Shown here: positions 43,588-52,614 of the stretch, in pieces
Position numbering within the stretch: the stretch's first letter is position 1
Layout: each line of letters begins with the position of its first letter
The notes under the pieces: generated by a model
Database searches by the model: none
Seen by the model: the letters and a program-made list of their open reading frames with translations, nothing else
Told to the model about the DNA's origin: nothing
NCBI GenBank assembly: GCA_025141015.1
Contig: CP081098.1
Coordinates: 2,052,501 to 2,116,500 of the forward strand
Reading direction: 5' to 3'
Source: Rhodobacteraceae bacterium M382
GTDB taxonomy: Bacteria; Pseudomonadota; Alphaproteobacteria; Rhodobacterales; Rhodobacteraceae
DNA: 64,000 nt
Translations under genes and position numbers: made by a program

Positions 43588-44490
43588 ATGGTGCGTGTTG
43601 CAATCGCTTCTTACTCAATGGCCCAGCAGGCCGCTGTGCTGGGGGTGCATGACCTTCTGGTCGCAGCAGGGGAGTTTACCGAGCCTGGCTTTGAGGTCGT
43701 CATTGTAGACCAGTTTGAGCGCCCCAAAGCGTTTGATGTGATCATTCTTCCGCCAAGCATGGGAGGTTGGCCAGAAGGCCGGGAACAGGCCGCGCTTTGC
43801 AAGTGGATTACTGCACTGCATTCTACCGGGGCACTTGTTTGCACCGTATGTGTTGGAGCCTTTATTCTTGCGTCAACGGGACTTCTGAGTGGGCGTCCGG
43901 CCACAACGCATTGGGAGCTGTCTGAAGAGTTTTCCAGGCAATTTCCGGATGTGAAGCTCGAAGCGGAGCGGTTGATTGTGGATGATGGCGACCTGATAAC
44001 GGCCGGGGGCATGATGGCCTGGACTGATTTGGGATTGCTGTTGATCGCACGATATCTGGGCCCGGCGGTTATGCAGAAAGTGGCCAAGCTGTTTTTGATT
44101 GATCCTGGCGGACGAGAGCAGAGCTACTACAATCTCTTCACACCAAGTCTGGCACACGGAGATACCCAGATTGTCAAAGCGCAACAATGGCTGCAGGGCC
44201 ACTATCGCTCGCCCGTAACTGTCCCTCAGATCGCCTCAGCGGCCGGGCTTGAAGAACGTACTTTCCTACGGCGGTTTCAGGCTGCGACTGGCCATCGGCC
44301 TTCTGAATACCTTCAACAATTGCGTATTGGCCAGGCACGGGAGTTGCTGGAATTGACACGGGATAACATTGGCCAGATTGCAGCAGCGGTTGGCTATGCC
44401 GACATCTCATCCTTCAGCAAACTGTTTCAAAAGATCACGGGACTGGCCCCCGGGGAGTATCGCAAACGCTTTGCGCTTGTGCGCAGATGA
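43588..44490 (+). CDS. GlxA-type AraC regulator with DJ-1/PfpI domain
   Basis: 300 residues from the ATG at 43588. Residues about 1-180 form a DJ-1/PfpI-like domain with the nucleophile-elbow cysteine in VCTVCVGAFILASTGLL. Residues about 205-300 are two AraC helix-turn-helices (VTVPQIASAAGLEERTFLRR, then DNIGQIAAAVGYADISSFSK). GlxA regulators activate divergent catabolic or detoxification genes. The MBL hydrolase gene lies divergent and adjacent. Confidence 0.85.
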   Translation: MVRVAIASYSMAQQAAVLGVHDLLVAAGEFTEPGFEVVIVDQFERPKAFDVIILPPSMGGWPEGREQAALCKWITALHSTGALVCTVCVGAFILASTGLLSGRPATTHWELSEEFSRQFPDVKLEAERLIVDDGDLITAGGMMAWTDLGLLLIARYLGPAVMQKVAKLFLIDPGGREQSYYNLFTPSLAHGDTQIVKAQQWLQGHYRSPVTVPQIASAAGLEERTFLRRFQAATGHRPSEYLQQLRIGQARELLELTRDNIGQIAAAVGYADISSFSKLFQKITGLAPGEYRKRFALVRR

Positions 44491-44810
44491 TTGGCCTCAA
44501 GGCACCGCTCCTCTGCGGTCTGAACCAAGAGGGAATGATCGATCTCACTGGAGGGCGGCTATAGGTCCAATGTCACTTCGGTGAAAAATCACACGACAAG
44601 CATCATTGATCGCATAGACTGTTGAGCCGCACTAAATTTCTACAAAGTCGCAAGGCAGCTTTGGGTACACTGCACTGCAGTGGAGCCATGGGCTTCCCAA
44701 GTCTGAAATGGGCCGTCCGTATCGTTGGCGTTTTGCCCATGATGCGAAAATGATGCGACAGATCCAATGGCACCAGTGAGCCCGAAAAAGACGTGTCAAA
44801 TCGACCGCTG
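44491..44810. other. Gene-free stretch between convergent genes
   Basis: 320 bases between the convergent GlxA and DUF1330 genes. Fragments such as CTGCACTGCAGTGGAGCC and CGTATCGTTGGCG look like old intergenic repeat sequence. No frame is convincing on either strand. Confidence 0.4.
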
Positions 44811-45104
44811 TCATCCGACGCCATCAATGACCGCGAGATTACACTTTGCAGATTTGTGTCGATGCTCAGCCAATTCACGGTATTCCGGATCGGCAAGCCA
44901 TTCTTCAGCTTTGGTTCGACTAGGAAACTTCATAACAACCGTGCTCGGAAAGCCCCAGTCGCCTTCAACCACTGTTGTTTTGCCGCTTGTCGTTGCCAGG
45001 AGTTCCCCATCATACCGTTGAAAGATAGGCATAAAGCCCGCAAGGTAAGATTTGTATCTCTCTTTATCAAAAATCTCGAGTTGACCGATCACATATGCTG
45101 CCAT
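44811..45104 (-). CDS. DUF1330 family small protein
   Basis: 97 residues from the ATG at 45104 (GGAGGG upstream). The ferredoxin-like dimeric barrel pattern is clear: AAYVIGQLEIFDKERYKSYL, RYDGELLATTSGKTTVVEGD, TVVMKFPSRTKAEEWLADPE. Function of DUF1330 proteins is unknown. It is a lone gene converging with the GlxA gene. Confidence 0.8.
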   Translation of the reverse strand: MAAYVIGQLEIFDKERYKSYLAGFMPIFQRYDGELLATTSGKTTVVEGDWGFPSTVVMKFPSRTKAEEWLADPEYRELAEHRHKSAKCNLAVIDGVG

Positions 45105-45602
45105 TTCACCCTCCAAGCATCAAATTGACGCAAGGATAACATGAAAAGTTCGACAGTGACTTCTCAATCTGCATGGCAGTTTTCCACCGGCCAGCGCCTC
45201 ACTGAAACCAACAGATGATTGCGTTGAGTTATGAGTTGTCAGGTTTCGCCATTGCAGCGAAAGTTCACTGTGTCCCGCATCGCTGGCCTCTGATTGCCAG
45301 GAAGGCTGTGCTTTGTGTCGAATGTCAGGTTTGGTGACGCTGCATCGCGAAATTGGAAGGACTGGTTCGTAATTGGTAGAAGCCGATGGCGTCACTTTGC
45401 AAAATCCGCAATCTGCGCAAGTGTAAGGCCGTGCTGTCTGCTTTGGCAGAGTTCGGTCATCCGGTGAGGTGGATCTGACCACTGGCGGTCGTTTTTTGGT
45501 GCAAGGTCAGGTGCTGCACCGCTGCAAGTCGGCTTGTGAGCCCACAATCACCGATGCTGCGAGCTGCACCCAGGTCTGCTCTTCCTCACATTGCGAATTG
45601 GC
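45105..45602. other. Gene-free stretch with repeat copy C1
   Basis: About 500 bases without a supported gene. At 45274-45311 it holds CCCGCATCGCTGGCCTCTGA, which continues into a segment matching 46811-46848. Minus frame 45120-45482 crosses this repeat and is judged spurious. Confidence 0.4.
45274..45311. repeat. Dispersed intergenic repeat, copy C1
   Basis: A 38-base segment, CCCGCATCGCTGGCCTCTGA followed by TTGCCAGGAAGGCTGTGC, recurs in the same orientation at 46811-46848 with about 30 of 38 positions identical. The pair brackets the TetR/DUF4345 genes. Confidence 0.65.
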
Positions 45603-46199
45603 TTAACTGAGGATGCTCGCAAGAAGTTGTTTGGTCATCAATGTCGCGTCGGCCCATGGGTAGCCAGGAATGGTGTTCATGCAAAGGGCGATGCCGATCA
45701 TTCCAGATATGAGTGTGTCAGTTTTCATCTTAATGTCATGTTCCTGCGGAAGAGCCTCGCGGATCAAATTCGAAAACATCAAGACGTGTGCCAAGGTTTT
45801 GTCGTCGCTGACGAACGTACTGACATCCGCCCGCGTCACATCGTTAGACAAAAAGACAAGTCGAAAATGATCGGGGTGACTGATCCAATAGGCGGTAAAG
45901 GTTTGTGCGGCTGTCTGCAGCCGTTCCCTGGGGCCAACGACCGATTTCAGCTTGTTTTCGATGTCATTTGACATGTCTGTGAGGACGTCAGCCCAAAGGT
46001 ATCGCAGGATATCCGTCTTGCCCTCAAAATGTGCATAGAGTGTCATCGGGGCGCATCCGACCTCTCTGGCCAAACGGCGCATTGAAACCGCCCCAAAGCC
46101 TTCCGCACGGTAAATCTCAAGCGCGTGTTTCCCGATCTTTGACCGGAGTTCCAGAATTTCAGCCTTGCTGCGGGGTGGCCTACCAGCGGTTCTAGCCAT
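45603..46199 (-). CDS. TetR-family transcriptional regulator
   Basis: 198 residues. The N-terminal helix-turn-helix is ALEIYRAEGFGAVSMRRLAR, then EVGCAPMTLYAHFEGKTDIL (about 27-68). The C-terminal part is the helical ligand domain (AAQTFTAYWISHPDHFRLVF), resembling TetR_C WHG-type domains. It is divergent from a DUF4345 gene, its likely target. Confidence 0.85.
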   Translation of the reverse strand: MARTAGRPPRSKAEILELRSKIGKHALEIYRAEGFGAVSMRRLAREVGCAPMTLYAHFEGKTDILRYLWADVLTDMSNDIENKLKSVVGPRERLQTAAQTFTAYWISHPDHFRLVFLSNDVTRADVSTFVSDDKTLAHVLMFSNLIREALPQEHDIKMKTDTLISGMIGIALCMNTIPGYPWADATLMTKQLLASILS

Positions 46200-46224
46200 A
46201 ATTATGCCCTCTGCAAATTATCCC

Positions 46225-46291
46225 GGAACGCGTGCCAAATAATGCTTGCCTTGTCAAGGCGGTGTTAATATAGAACACGTACCAAATATTA
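46225..46291. promoter_or_regulatory. Candidate TetR operators in divergent region
   Basis: Two direct boxes, GGAACGCGTGCCAAATAATG (46225-46244) and AGAACACGTACCAAATATTA (46272-46291), agree at about 15 of 20 positions and each has a near-palindromic centre. Between them lies a perfect palindrome GCCTTG-T-CAAGGC (46248-46260). Either could bind the divergent TetR protein. Confidence 0.5.
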
Positions 46292-46325
46292 AGCGCCCAC
46301 AGGGCGGGCATTTAGGACGCGTGAA

Positions 46326-46769
46326 ATGAACAAGACAAATTTACTGAATTCGGTTGTTGTGATCGTTGGCGCCGTGATCGTCTTCCTGGGCTTGAATGTC
46401 GGCCTGGGCGGGATAAAGACGCTGGGATGGCAATCATCGCGCGAGTTTGTTTCGATCACCGATGCTGCAACATTCCATGCTCAAGATAGCCACATCCGGT
46501 TCATTGGTGGGGTCTGGTTCGGCGTCGGTGCTGCGTTCATGATTGGCGGCTTTGCAATGCACATGTTTCGCTCAACCTTGATTATTCTGTCGGCTCTGAT
46601 CGCAATTGCGGGTTTGTTTCGGCTCAGCGGCATGAACACTGAGGTCATATTTAGCGCTGCGATCGCCCCGTCACTGGCATTTGAGCTGGTGGGTTTTCCG
46701 CTGCTTGCGTGGTGGTTGATGGCGTCTGGCAAACGGGACGCAGAGGTAGTCAAGGATGAGAGTTCCTGA
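46326..46769 (+). CDS. DUF4345 membrane protein
   Basis: 147 residues with four membrane helices (about 9-30, 60-78, 85-102, 112-132) and family motifs HIRFIGGVWFGVGAAFMIGG and LFRLSGM. DUF4345 proteins are small four-helix membrane proteins of unknown function, often next to TetR regulators as here. It should be repressed by the divergent TetR protein. Confidence 0.75.
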   Translation: MNKTNLLNSVVVIVGAVIVFLGLNVGLGGIKTLGWQSSREFVSITDAATFHAQDSHIRFIGGVWFGVGAAFMIGGFAMHMFRSTLIILSALIAIAGLFRLSGMNTEVIFSAAIAPSLAFELVGFPLLAWWLMASGKRDAEVVKDESS

Positions 46770-47152
46770 AAGCGGACATCTACTGGATTGATTTGGAGGT
46801 CAGGTTTTGTCCGCATAGCTGGCCTCTGACTACCAGGCATACTGCGCATAGCCGCCGTTCTGGGTCGATCTCCAAGCTCTGCCTGTGCCAGTGTTCATGC
46901 TCTATTAACGAGGTGCACGTGATTGTCTCTCCGAGAGCGACCAATAGGTTGACGGGACCGCTTGCACACCGAACCCGTGCCTGATTGCGGGCGTTTCTTT
47001 GATCAGGTCAACGCGGTTGAAAAGGCGTTCACGACGTCAAACCCTCCAGTGTCTATAGGGTCGGGGAGGCAATCAATGCACACGCCCAATCGGACAGGGC
47101 GCGAACCGGTCTCGGCATCGCACGCTGCGGAGTCCGTCACATCAGGTTTGAA
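46770..47152. other. Gene-free stretch with repeat copy C2
   Basis: 383 bases. It begins with AAGCGGACAT, the same motif that closes the A and B repeats, and then holds copy C2 at 46811-46848. No frame is convincing. It separates the DUF4345 gene from the convergent kinase gene. Confidence 0.45.
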
Positions 47153-48592
47153 TTAGGCAGTAACGCCCCTGGAAACCAAGGCTGATACCAATAATCCTCC
47201 CTGTTCCATGTTTGTGAATTCAAGCGTGCCGCCGTGAAGTTCGATCAGCTCGCCGGCAATTGAAAGCCCGAGACCGACACCGCGTTCGGGTTGTTGAGAG
47301 TGGCCGCGCACGAACGGCATCTGGACGCGCGCGATTTGGTCCGGATCGATCCCCGGGCCAAAATCTCTGATGCCAACGCACAGCATGTCCTTGGAAACCG
47401 GTTTGACCTCGACAATGGCACGGCCACCGTATTTCAGGGCATTGTCGATCAGGTTCGAAAAGGCCCGCCGCAGCTTGTCCGGTTGTCCTTGCATCATGCA
47501 GGCATTATCGGTTCTGACAGTGACGTCTTCGGCAGAGGTGAAAATCGACATTGCCGATCGCAGTTCGACCTCGTCGGGTGAAACGAATGCAACATTCTTG
47601 CCCGTATCGCTGTAGTCGCTGACCAAACTCTCCAGCAACGATGCCAGCGAAAATCGAAAGCTTTCTTCGGGTTGCGACCTGATGCTGAGCAGGTCCAGGG
47701 CTCCGTCGATAATGCTGGAGACTTCGTCGAGATCGGATTCGAAACGGTCCCGAAGGGCGTCGTCCGTCAACAGTTCGGTGCGCAAACGCAGGCGGGTTAC
47801 CGGCGTGCGCAAATCATGCGAGATCGCCGCAAGATTTCGTTCCTTGGATTCCTGCTCCACTTGAAAACGATTGGTCAAACGGTCGATCTTGTCCCTGATG
47901 AGGTAGGCCTCACTGGACGCCAATGGATCGGCTGATCCGGTCACGGGGCCGCGTTCGGCCAGTTTGGCGAATGGACTCGCGAGGTTGAGGGCCAGGGGAA
48001 CCACAAGCGACAAACCGATGGCGAATGCAGCAAACCCCAAAAGCGCAACGCGTGTTTGTCCGGGCCTGGATTGCCAGATCGTCGGGGCTGATATGGTCAA
48101 CAGGACATCTTCGGACATAAAAACGTGCAGCTGCGCGTTTTGATCCTGTCGGGCGATGCCACGTGACAGTTCCGCCAGGCGTGCTGATGCGCTTTGTTCC
48201 TCAGTGCTCGCGCTGAGGGCCTGGGGCAACTGGGGTGGGCGCTCAAAGGCCACAGCGGCGCGCAATCGCTCGTCGTCGATAACAAGAATGAGCGGCACCG
48301 AATAGGGCGGCAGATCGTCTTGCAGCCGAAGGTGGCGCCGCAGCTTGAACCTCCCGGAGGTCACCACGTCGCTTTCTGTCAGATCTTGCCAGGTGTCCCT
48401 GTTCAGCAAATCGCGCAACAGATCGCCCGAGGTTTCGGCATAGGTAAGGGCGGAGCTGCGTTGAAAGAAACCATACATGGTCCAGGCCGACACAAACGCG
48501 CCCAACAGATAGGCCGTGATCACGAGCAAGGGCAAACGCTGGCTCAGTGATCGCGGCAACAAGGCCAGAACCGTCAGTTGGATTTTGCGCAT
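47153..48592 (-). CDS. Sensor histidine kinase
   Basis: 479 residues. Two membrane helices (about 20-42 and 182-205) flank a periplasmic sensor region of about 140 residues. A HAMP-like linker follows. The phosphorylated His is H259 (AAISHDLRTPVTRLRLRTEL). The ATPase has N384 (NLIDNALKYGG), DFGPGID and GVGLGLSIAGEL. It pairs with the response regulator gene 3 bases upstream. The pair lies divergent to a glucose-type ABC operon, like GtrS/GltR in Pseudomonas, so it probably senses sugar or a sugar acid. The ligand is unknown. Confidence 0.9.
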   Translation of the reverse strand: MRKIQLTVLALLPRSLSQRLPLLVITAYLLGAFVSAWTMYGFFQRSSALTYAETSGDLLRDLLNRDTWQDLTESDVVTSGRFKLRRHLRLQDDLPPYSVPLILVIDDERLRAAVAFERPPQLPQALSASTEEQSASARLAELSRGIARQDQNAQLHVFMSEDVLLTISAPTIWQSRPGQTRVALLGFAAFAIGLSLVVPLALNLASPFAKLAERGPVTGSADPLASSEAYLIRDKIDRLTNRFQVEQESKERNLAAISHDLRTPVTRLRLRTELLTDDALRDRFESDLDEVSSIIDGALDLLSIRSQPEESFRFSLASLLESLVSDYSDTGKNVAFVSPDEVELRSAMSIFTSAEDVTVRTDNACMMQGQPDKLRRAFSNLIDNALKYGGRAIVEVKPVSKDMLCVGIRDFGPGIDPDQIARVQMPFVRGHSQQPERGVGLGLSIAGELIELHGGTLEFTNMEQGGLLVSALVSRGVTA

Positions 48593-48595
48593 GTC

Positions 48596-49360
48596 CTAGT
48601 CGATATCCTGGATTTCCGCACAGAACTGATACCCACGATTGCGAATGGTTCGAATGAAATCGGCATTTGGTTGGGCCACTGACATCTTTTTGCGCAACCT
48701 GCTGACAAGGATATCAACCCGCCGATCTTCCGGGCCGAGTTCCACATTCAGGATGGACCGACCAATTTCTTCGCGGCTGACGGGGTCGGGCAGATCCGTC
48801 GCCAGTTTCAAAAGAAGCTGGTATTCGGTTGAGCTGAGCGGGACCAGGATAGAGCGGGGGCTGTGCAGTTTCTGATTGGTCCGATCCAATACCCAACCGG
48901 CAAAGCCGATCTTGCCGGTCGCGTGTTGGCGGTTCACGGTCGTGTTGCGGCGCAACAAAGCATTCATTCGTGCCAGCAACTCGCGGGGATTGAACGGTTT
49001 TTCAAGATAGTCATCGGCTCCAAGTTCGATCCCATGAATACGTTTTCTGTCACCTTTTTCAGCGGAAAGGATGATGATGGGCACATTTGATGTTTCTCGC
49101 ACCCACTGACAAAATTCCAACCCGTTCATTCCCGGCAGCATGATGTCGACGATCAGAATCTCAAAGTTGTCGGGAGCATGGGTCTGGGCGTCCTCGGCGC
49201 TTTGAGACACCTGACATTCAAAACCTCGCCCGTCGAGATAGGTGGACAAAAGCAAAGAAATTTCAGCGTCGTCTTCTATGATGTGTACACGTGGCAGGAG
49301 CTTACCTCGGATCCTGGGGGTGGTTTCAGTTGTTCCTGACCATAATAGCATGTGTTCCAC
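48596..49360 (-). CDS. OmpR-family response regulator
   Basis: 254 residues from a GTG at 49360; an ATG at 49351 is an alternative. The receiver has IIEDD (28-31), phospho-acceptor D72 (LIVDIMLPGMNG) and the Lys of LEKPFNP. The C-terminal winged helix (about 150-250) includes LSSTEYQLLLKLATDLPDPV and DRRVDILVSRLRKKM. It is cotranscribed with the sensor kinase and is divergent from the sugar ABC operon with about 125 bases between starts. It probably controls that operon. Confidence 0.85.
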   Translation of the reverse strand: MEHMLLWSGTTETTPRIRGKLLPRVHIIEDDAEISLLLSTYLDGRGFECQVSQSAEDAQTHAPDNFEILIVDIMLPGMNGLEFCQWVRETSNVPIIILSAEKGDRKRIHGIELGADDYLEKPFNPRELLARMNALLRRNTTVNRQHATGKIGFAGWVLDRTNQKLHSPRSILVPLSSTEYQLLLKLATDLPDPVSREEIGRSILNVELGPEDRRVDILVSRLRKKMSVAQPNADFIRTIRNRGYQFCAEIQDID

Positions 49361-49487
49361 TTCGCGAAGAGGTCGAAATCAGGCTGTTACAAAACGCAAC
49401 AAAACAAGGTGTGGGCAGAATGGGCGATGGGCTTACCCTTTGGGCAGCGTTGGCACGACCAACTCTTTGATTCTGGGAGGAACAAGA

Positions 49488-50744
49488 ATGAAACCGTTTT
49501 CCAAGGCGCTGGTCAGCGCCATTGCCCTTGCGGCCGCCGTTACCGCAGCCCCGTTGAAAGCTGACCCAAAGGCCGAAGTTTTGCATTACTGGACATCTGG
49601 TGGTGAAGCCAAGGCCGTCAAGGCCTTGCAAGAGGCCTTTGCTGCCCGTGGCGGCGAATGGGTCGATGCTCCGGTCGCTGGTGGCGGCGGTGACGCACAG
49701 GCCGCCGTTCTGCGGGCCCGCGTTTTGGCAGGGGACCCGCCTGCAGCAGTTCAAATCAAAGGCCCGAACATTCAGGAATGGGCCGAGGCCGGGGCGCTTG
49801 CCGACCTTTCGAATGTGGCTGCAAGCCAGAATTGGGACGCCGTGTTACCGGACGCGATCCAAAACATCGTCAAGTATGAAGGCAATTACGTGGCCGTGCC
49901 GGTAAACGTACACCGGGTTGACTGGATCTGGGCCAACCCCGAGGTTCTCGCCAAAGTGGGCGCTTCGGTTCCGACAACCTGGGACGAATTCAACGCGACC
50001 GCAGACAAGCTGCTCGCCGCGGGTATCATTCCGCTGGCCCATGGCGGTCAGCCCTGGCAGGACGCGACAGTGTTCGAAACCGTGGTTCTGGGCATTGGCG
50101 GCGTCGACTTCTACCGCAAGGCGCTGGTCGAATTGGACATGGATGCTCTTGGCTCCGACACCATGGTCAAAGTATTCGACCAGATGCGCAAGATGCGTGG
50201 TTATGTCGATCCGGACTTTCCCGGGCGTGACTGGAACCTGGCAACGGCCATGGTGATGCGCGGAGAAGCCGCGATGCAGATCATGGGTGACTGGGCCAAG
50301 GGCGAATTCGCGGCAGCGGGCAAGGTGCCGGGCAAGGATTACATCTGTGCGTCGACCCCATCGGAAAACGGGTACCTGCTGAATTCCGACAGCTTTGCCA
50401 TGTTCAATGTCAAGGGCGACGACCTGATTGCGGGGCAAAACCTTTTGGCCGAACTCATTCTGGGTACCGAATTCCAAGAGACCTTCAACCTGTTCAAAGG
50501 ATCGATTCCGGCCCGGACGGATGTTTCGCGCGGCGCGTTCGACGATTGTGCGATCAAGTCGATGGATGACATGGTGTCGGCCGCTGACGGCGGTACGCTG
50601 CTTGGTTCGATGGCGCATGAAATTGCGCAGGCCGGTGCCGTGCGCGGTGCCTTCATCGACATTGCCACCGCGCACTTCAACTCTGACATGTCTTCGCAAG
50701 AAGCCGTTGAAAAGTTGGTGAAAGCCATCAAACTGGCCCAGTAA
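49488..50744 (+). CDS. Sugar (glucose-type) ABC transporter substrate-binding protein
   Basis: 418 residues from the ATG at 49488 with a GGGAGGAA site; the frame extends upstream but without support. A signal peptide is clear (MKPFSKALVSAIALAAAVTA, cleavage after PLKA). The mature part fits the family of glucose/mannose-binding proteins: VLHYWTSGGEAKAVKALQEA, KGPNIQEWAEAG, HRVDWIWANPEVL, HGGQPWQDATVFETVVL and MQIMGDWAKGEF. It delivers sugar to the permease pair downstream. Glucokinase in the operon supports glucose as substrate. Confidence 0.9.
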   Translation: MKPFSKALVSAIALAAAVTAAPLKADPKAEVLHYWTSGGEAKAVKALQEAFAARGGEWVDAPVAGGGGDAQAAVLRARVLAGDPPAAVQIKGPNIQEWAEAGALADLSNVAASQNWDAVLPDAIQNIVKYEGNYVAVPVNVHRVDWIWANPEVLAKVGASVPTTWDEFNATADKLLAAGIIPLAHGGQPWQDATVFETVVLGIGGVDFYRKALVELDMDALGSDTMVKVFDQMRKMRGYVDPDFPGRDWNLATAMVMRGEAAMQIMGDWAKGEFAAAGKVPGKDYICASTPSENGYLLNSDSFAMFNVKGDDLIAGQNLLAELILGTEFQETFNLFKGSIPARTDVSRGAFDDCAIKSMDDMVSAADGGTLLGSMAHEIAQAGAVRGAFIDIATAHFNSDMSSQEAVEKLVKAIKLAQ

Positions 50745-50765
50745 ACCTGCTGAGCTTCGCCTGTG

Positions 50766-50787
50766 GCCCGCATTTTGATGTGCGGGC
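50766..50787 (+). terminator. Hairpin between binding-protein and permease genes
   Basis: GCCCGCA (50766-50772) pairs with TGCGGGC (50781-50787) around an 8-base loop, with no T-run after it. Such hairpins between a binding-protein gene and its permease genes usually stabilise the upstream mRNA or reduce downstream expression, giving excess binding protein. Confidence 0.6.
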
Positions 50788-50833
50788 TACAACATCTGGT
50801 TTCACTTGACGCATTCTCGGAGGAGATCAGCTT

Positions 50834-51730
50834 GTGACCCGACATTCCCCAAATATCACCGATCGAATTGCCCGCGTTCTCCCACAGATCGTCGTGGCCC
50901 CAAGCTTTGCTCTGATCCTGTTCTTCGTCTACGGCTTTATCGTCTGGACCGGCTATATTTCGCTGACCAAATCCAAGATGCTGCCAAACTATACCGTGAT
51001 CGGTCTCCGGCCCTATGAACGGCTGTTCCAGATGGACCGCTGGACCGTGGCGTTGGAAAACCTGTTCATCTTTGGCTTTCTTTTCATTTTTGTTGCGATC
51101 GTGATCGGTTGCCTGCTGGCGATCTTGCTGGATCAGAAAATCCGCGCCGAAGGATTCATTCGCACCATCTATCTCTATCCGATGGCGATTTCCTTTATCA
51201 TCACGGGGACGGCCTGGAAGTGGATCATGAACCCGTCGCTGGGACTGGAAACTGTGATACGCGGCTGGGGCTGGGAGAGCTTTTCATTCGGCTGGACCAA
51301 CAGCGAAACTCTGGCTGTCTATGCATTGGTCATGGCGGCCGTCTGGCAAAGCGCCGGGTTTGTCATGGCTCTATTCCTGTCGGCCCTGCGCAGCGTGGAT
51401 CAGGACATCATCAAAGCGGCCAGCCTTGATGGTGCGTCGCCCTGGAAAATCTATCTGCGCATCATCCTGCCTTCGATGCGACCCGTCTTCATGAGCGCGG
51501 TCGTGATCCTTGCTCATCTGGCAATCAAAAGCTTTGATCTTGTCGTCGCTCTTACTGGCGGTGGGCCGGGCTATTCCTCGACGTTGCCGGCGAACTTCAT
51601 GTACGAGATGACGTTCCGCCGCAACGAGATCGCTGTTGGTGCCGCCTCGGCCATGGTCATGCTGGCCACGGTCGCCGCGATCATGGTGCCGTATCTGTAT
51701 TCCGAATTGCGGGGGAAGAAACATGTCTGA
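50834..51730 (+). CDS. Sugar ABC transporter permease 1
   Basis: 298 residues, GTG start at 50834 with GGAGGAG upstream. About six membrane helices are visible (PQIVVAPSFALILFFVYGFI, LFIFGFLFIFVAIVIGCLLA and later segments). The EAA loop that contacts the ATPase is IKAASLDGASPWKIYLRIIL. It pairs with the second permease, whose start overlaps its stop by 8 bases. Confidence 0.9.
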   Translation: MTRHSPNITDRIARVLPQIVVAPSFALILFFVYGFIVWTGYISLTKSKMLPNYTVIGLRPYERLFQMDRWTVALENLFIFGFLFIFVAIVIGCLLAILLDQKIRAEGFIRTIYLYPMAISFIITGTAWKWIMNPSLGLETVIRGWGWESFSFGWTNSETLAVYALVMAAVWQSAGFVMALFLSALRSVDQDIIKAASLDGASPWKIYLRIILPSMRPVFMSAVVILAHLAIKSFDLVVALTGGGPGYSSTLPANFMYEMTFRRNEIAVGAASAMVMLATVAAIMVPYLYSELRGKKHV

Positions 51731-52610
51731 TACCACCACATTCGCTCCTGCTCAGACCCGATCAAACGCTTGGCTGCGCTTGTCGTTGTGGGTTGTCCTG
51801 TTCGTGTTCGCGATCTGGTTCTTGCTGCCTGCCTATGTGGTGGTTGGAACCTCGCTCAAGGATCTGGCCGAAATTCGCGGTGGATCTCTTCTGTCCCTTC
51901 CGCATGAGTTGAATTTCACCGCCTGGAGCCACGCCTGGAGCAAGGCTTGCATCGGGGTCACATGCGAAGGTCTGGAGCCATATTTCTGGAACTCGGTCAT
52001 CATGGCGATACCGTCCGTCATATTGTCCACTTTGTTGGGCGCGTTGACGGGATATGCCCTGACCAAATGGAAATTTAGAGGGGCCAACATCGTATTCGCG
52101 CTGATCCTGTTTGGCTGCTTTGTGCCTTTCCAGGTCGTTATTCTGCCCATGGCGCAAACGCTTGGCCTGATTGGCATCACCAATACGGTTTACGGATTGA
52201 TCCTGGTACATACGGTGTATGGGCTTGCCTTTACCACGTTGTTTTTTCGCAATTACTATGTCTCAATCCCGGATGAGCTGGTACGAGCCGCGACCATTGA
52301 TGGGGCAGGTTTCTTCACCATTTTTCGCCGCATCATCCTGCCGCTGTCACCGCCCATCATCGTGGTGTCGGTGATCTGGCAGTTCACCCAGATCTGGAAC
52401 GATTTCCTGTTCGGAGCCAGTTTCACGACCGGCGGGGCTCAGCCGATCACCGTGGCGATGAACAATCTGGTGAACACCACGACCGGCGTAAAGCAATACA
52501 ACGTCGACATGGCCGCGGCGCTTATCACCGCTGCTCCAACCCTTCTCGTCTATATCGCAGCGGGCCGCTACTTTGTGCGTGGTTTGACCGCTGGTTCTGT
52601 CAAAGGATAA
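51723..52610 (+). CDS. Sugar ABC transporter permease 2
   Basis: 295 residues from the ATG at 51723, overlapping permease 1 by 8 bases. Six membrane helices are seen, with the EAA loop VRAATIDGAGFFTIFRRIIL and the helix SVIWQFTQIWNDFLFGASFT. It forms the channel with permease 1 and is followed after 4 bases by the ATPase gene. Confidence 0.9.
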   Translation: MSDTTTFAPAQTRSNAWLRLSLWVVLFVFAIWFLLPAYVVVGTSLKDLAEIRGGSLLSLPHELNFTAWSHAWSKACIGVTCEGLEPYFWNSVIMAIPSVILSTLLGALTGYALTKWKFRGANIVFALILFGCFVPFQVVILPMAQTLGLIGITNTVYGLILVHTVYGLAFTTLFFRNYYVSIPDELVRAATIDGAGFFTIFRRIILPLSPPIIVVSVIWQFTQIWNDFLFGASFTTGGAQPITVAMNNLVNTTTGVKQYNVDMAAALITAAPTLLVYIAAGRYFVRGLTAGSVKG

Positions 52611-52614
52611 GAAA

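Noticed and set aside
45120-45482. Minus-strand frame of 120 residues
   Set aside because: It crosses the C1 repeat and lacks domain character.
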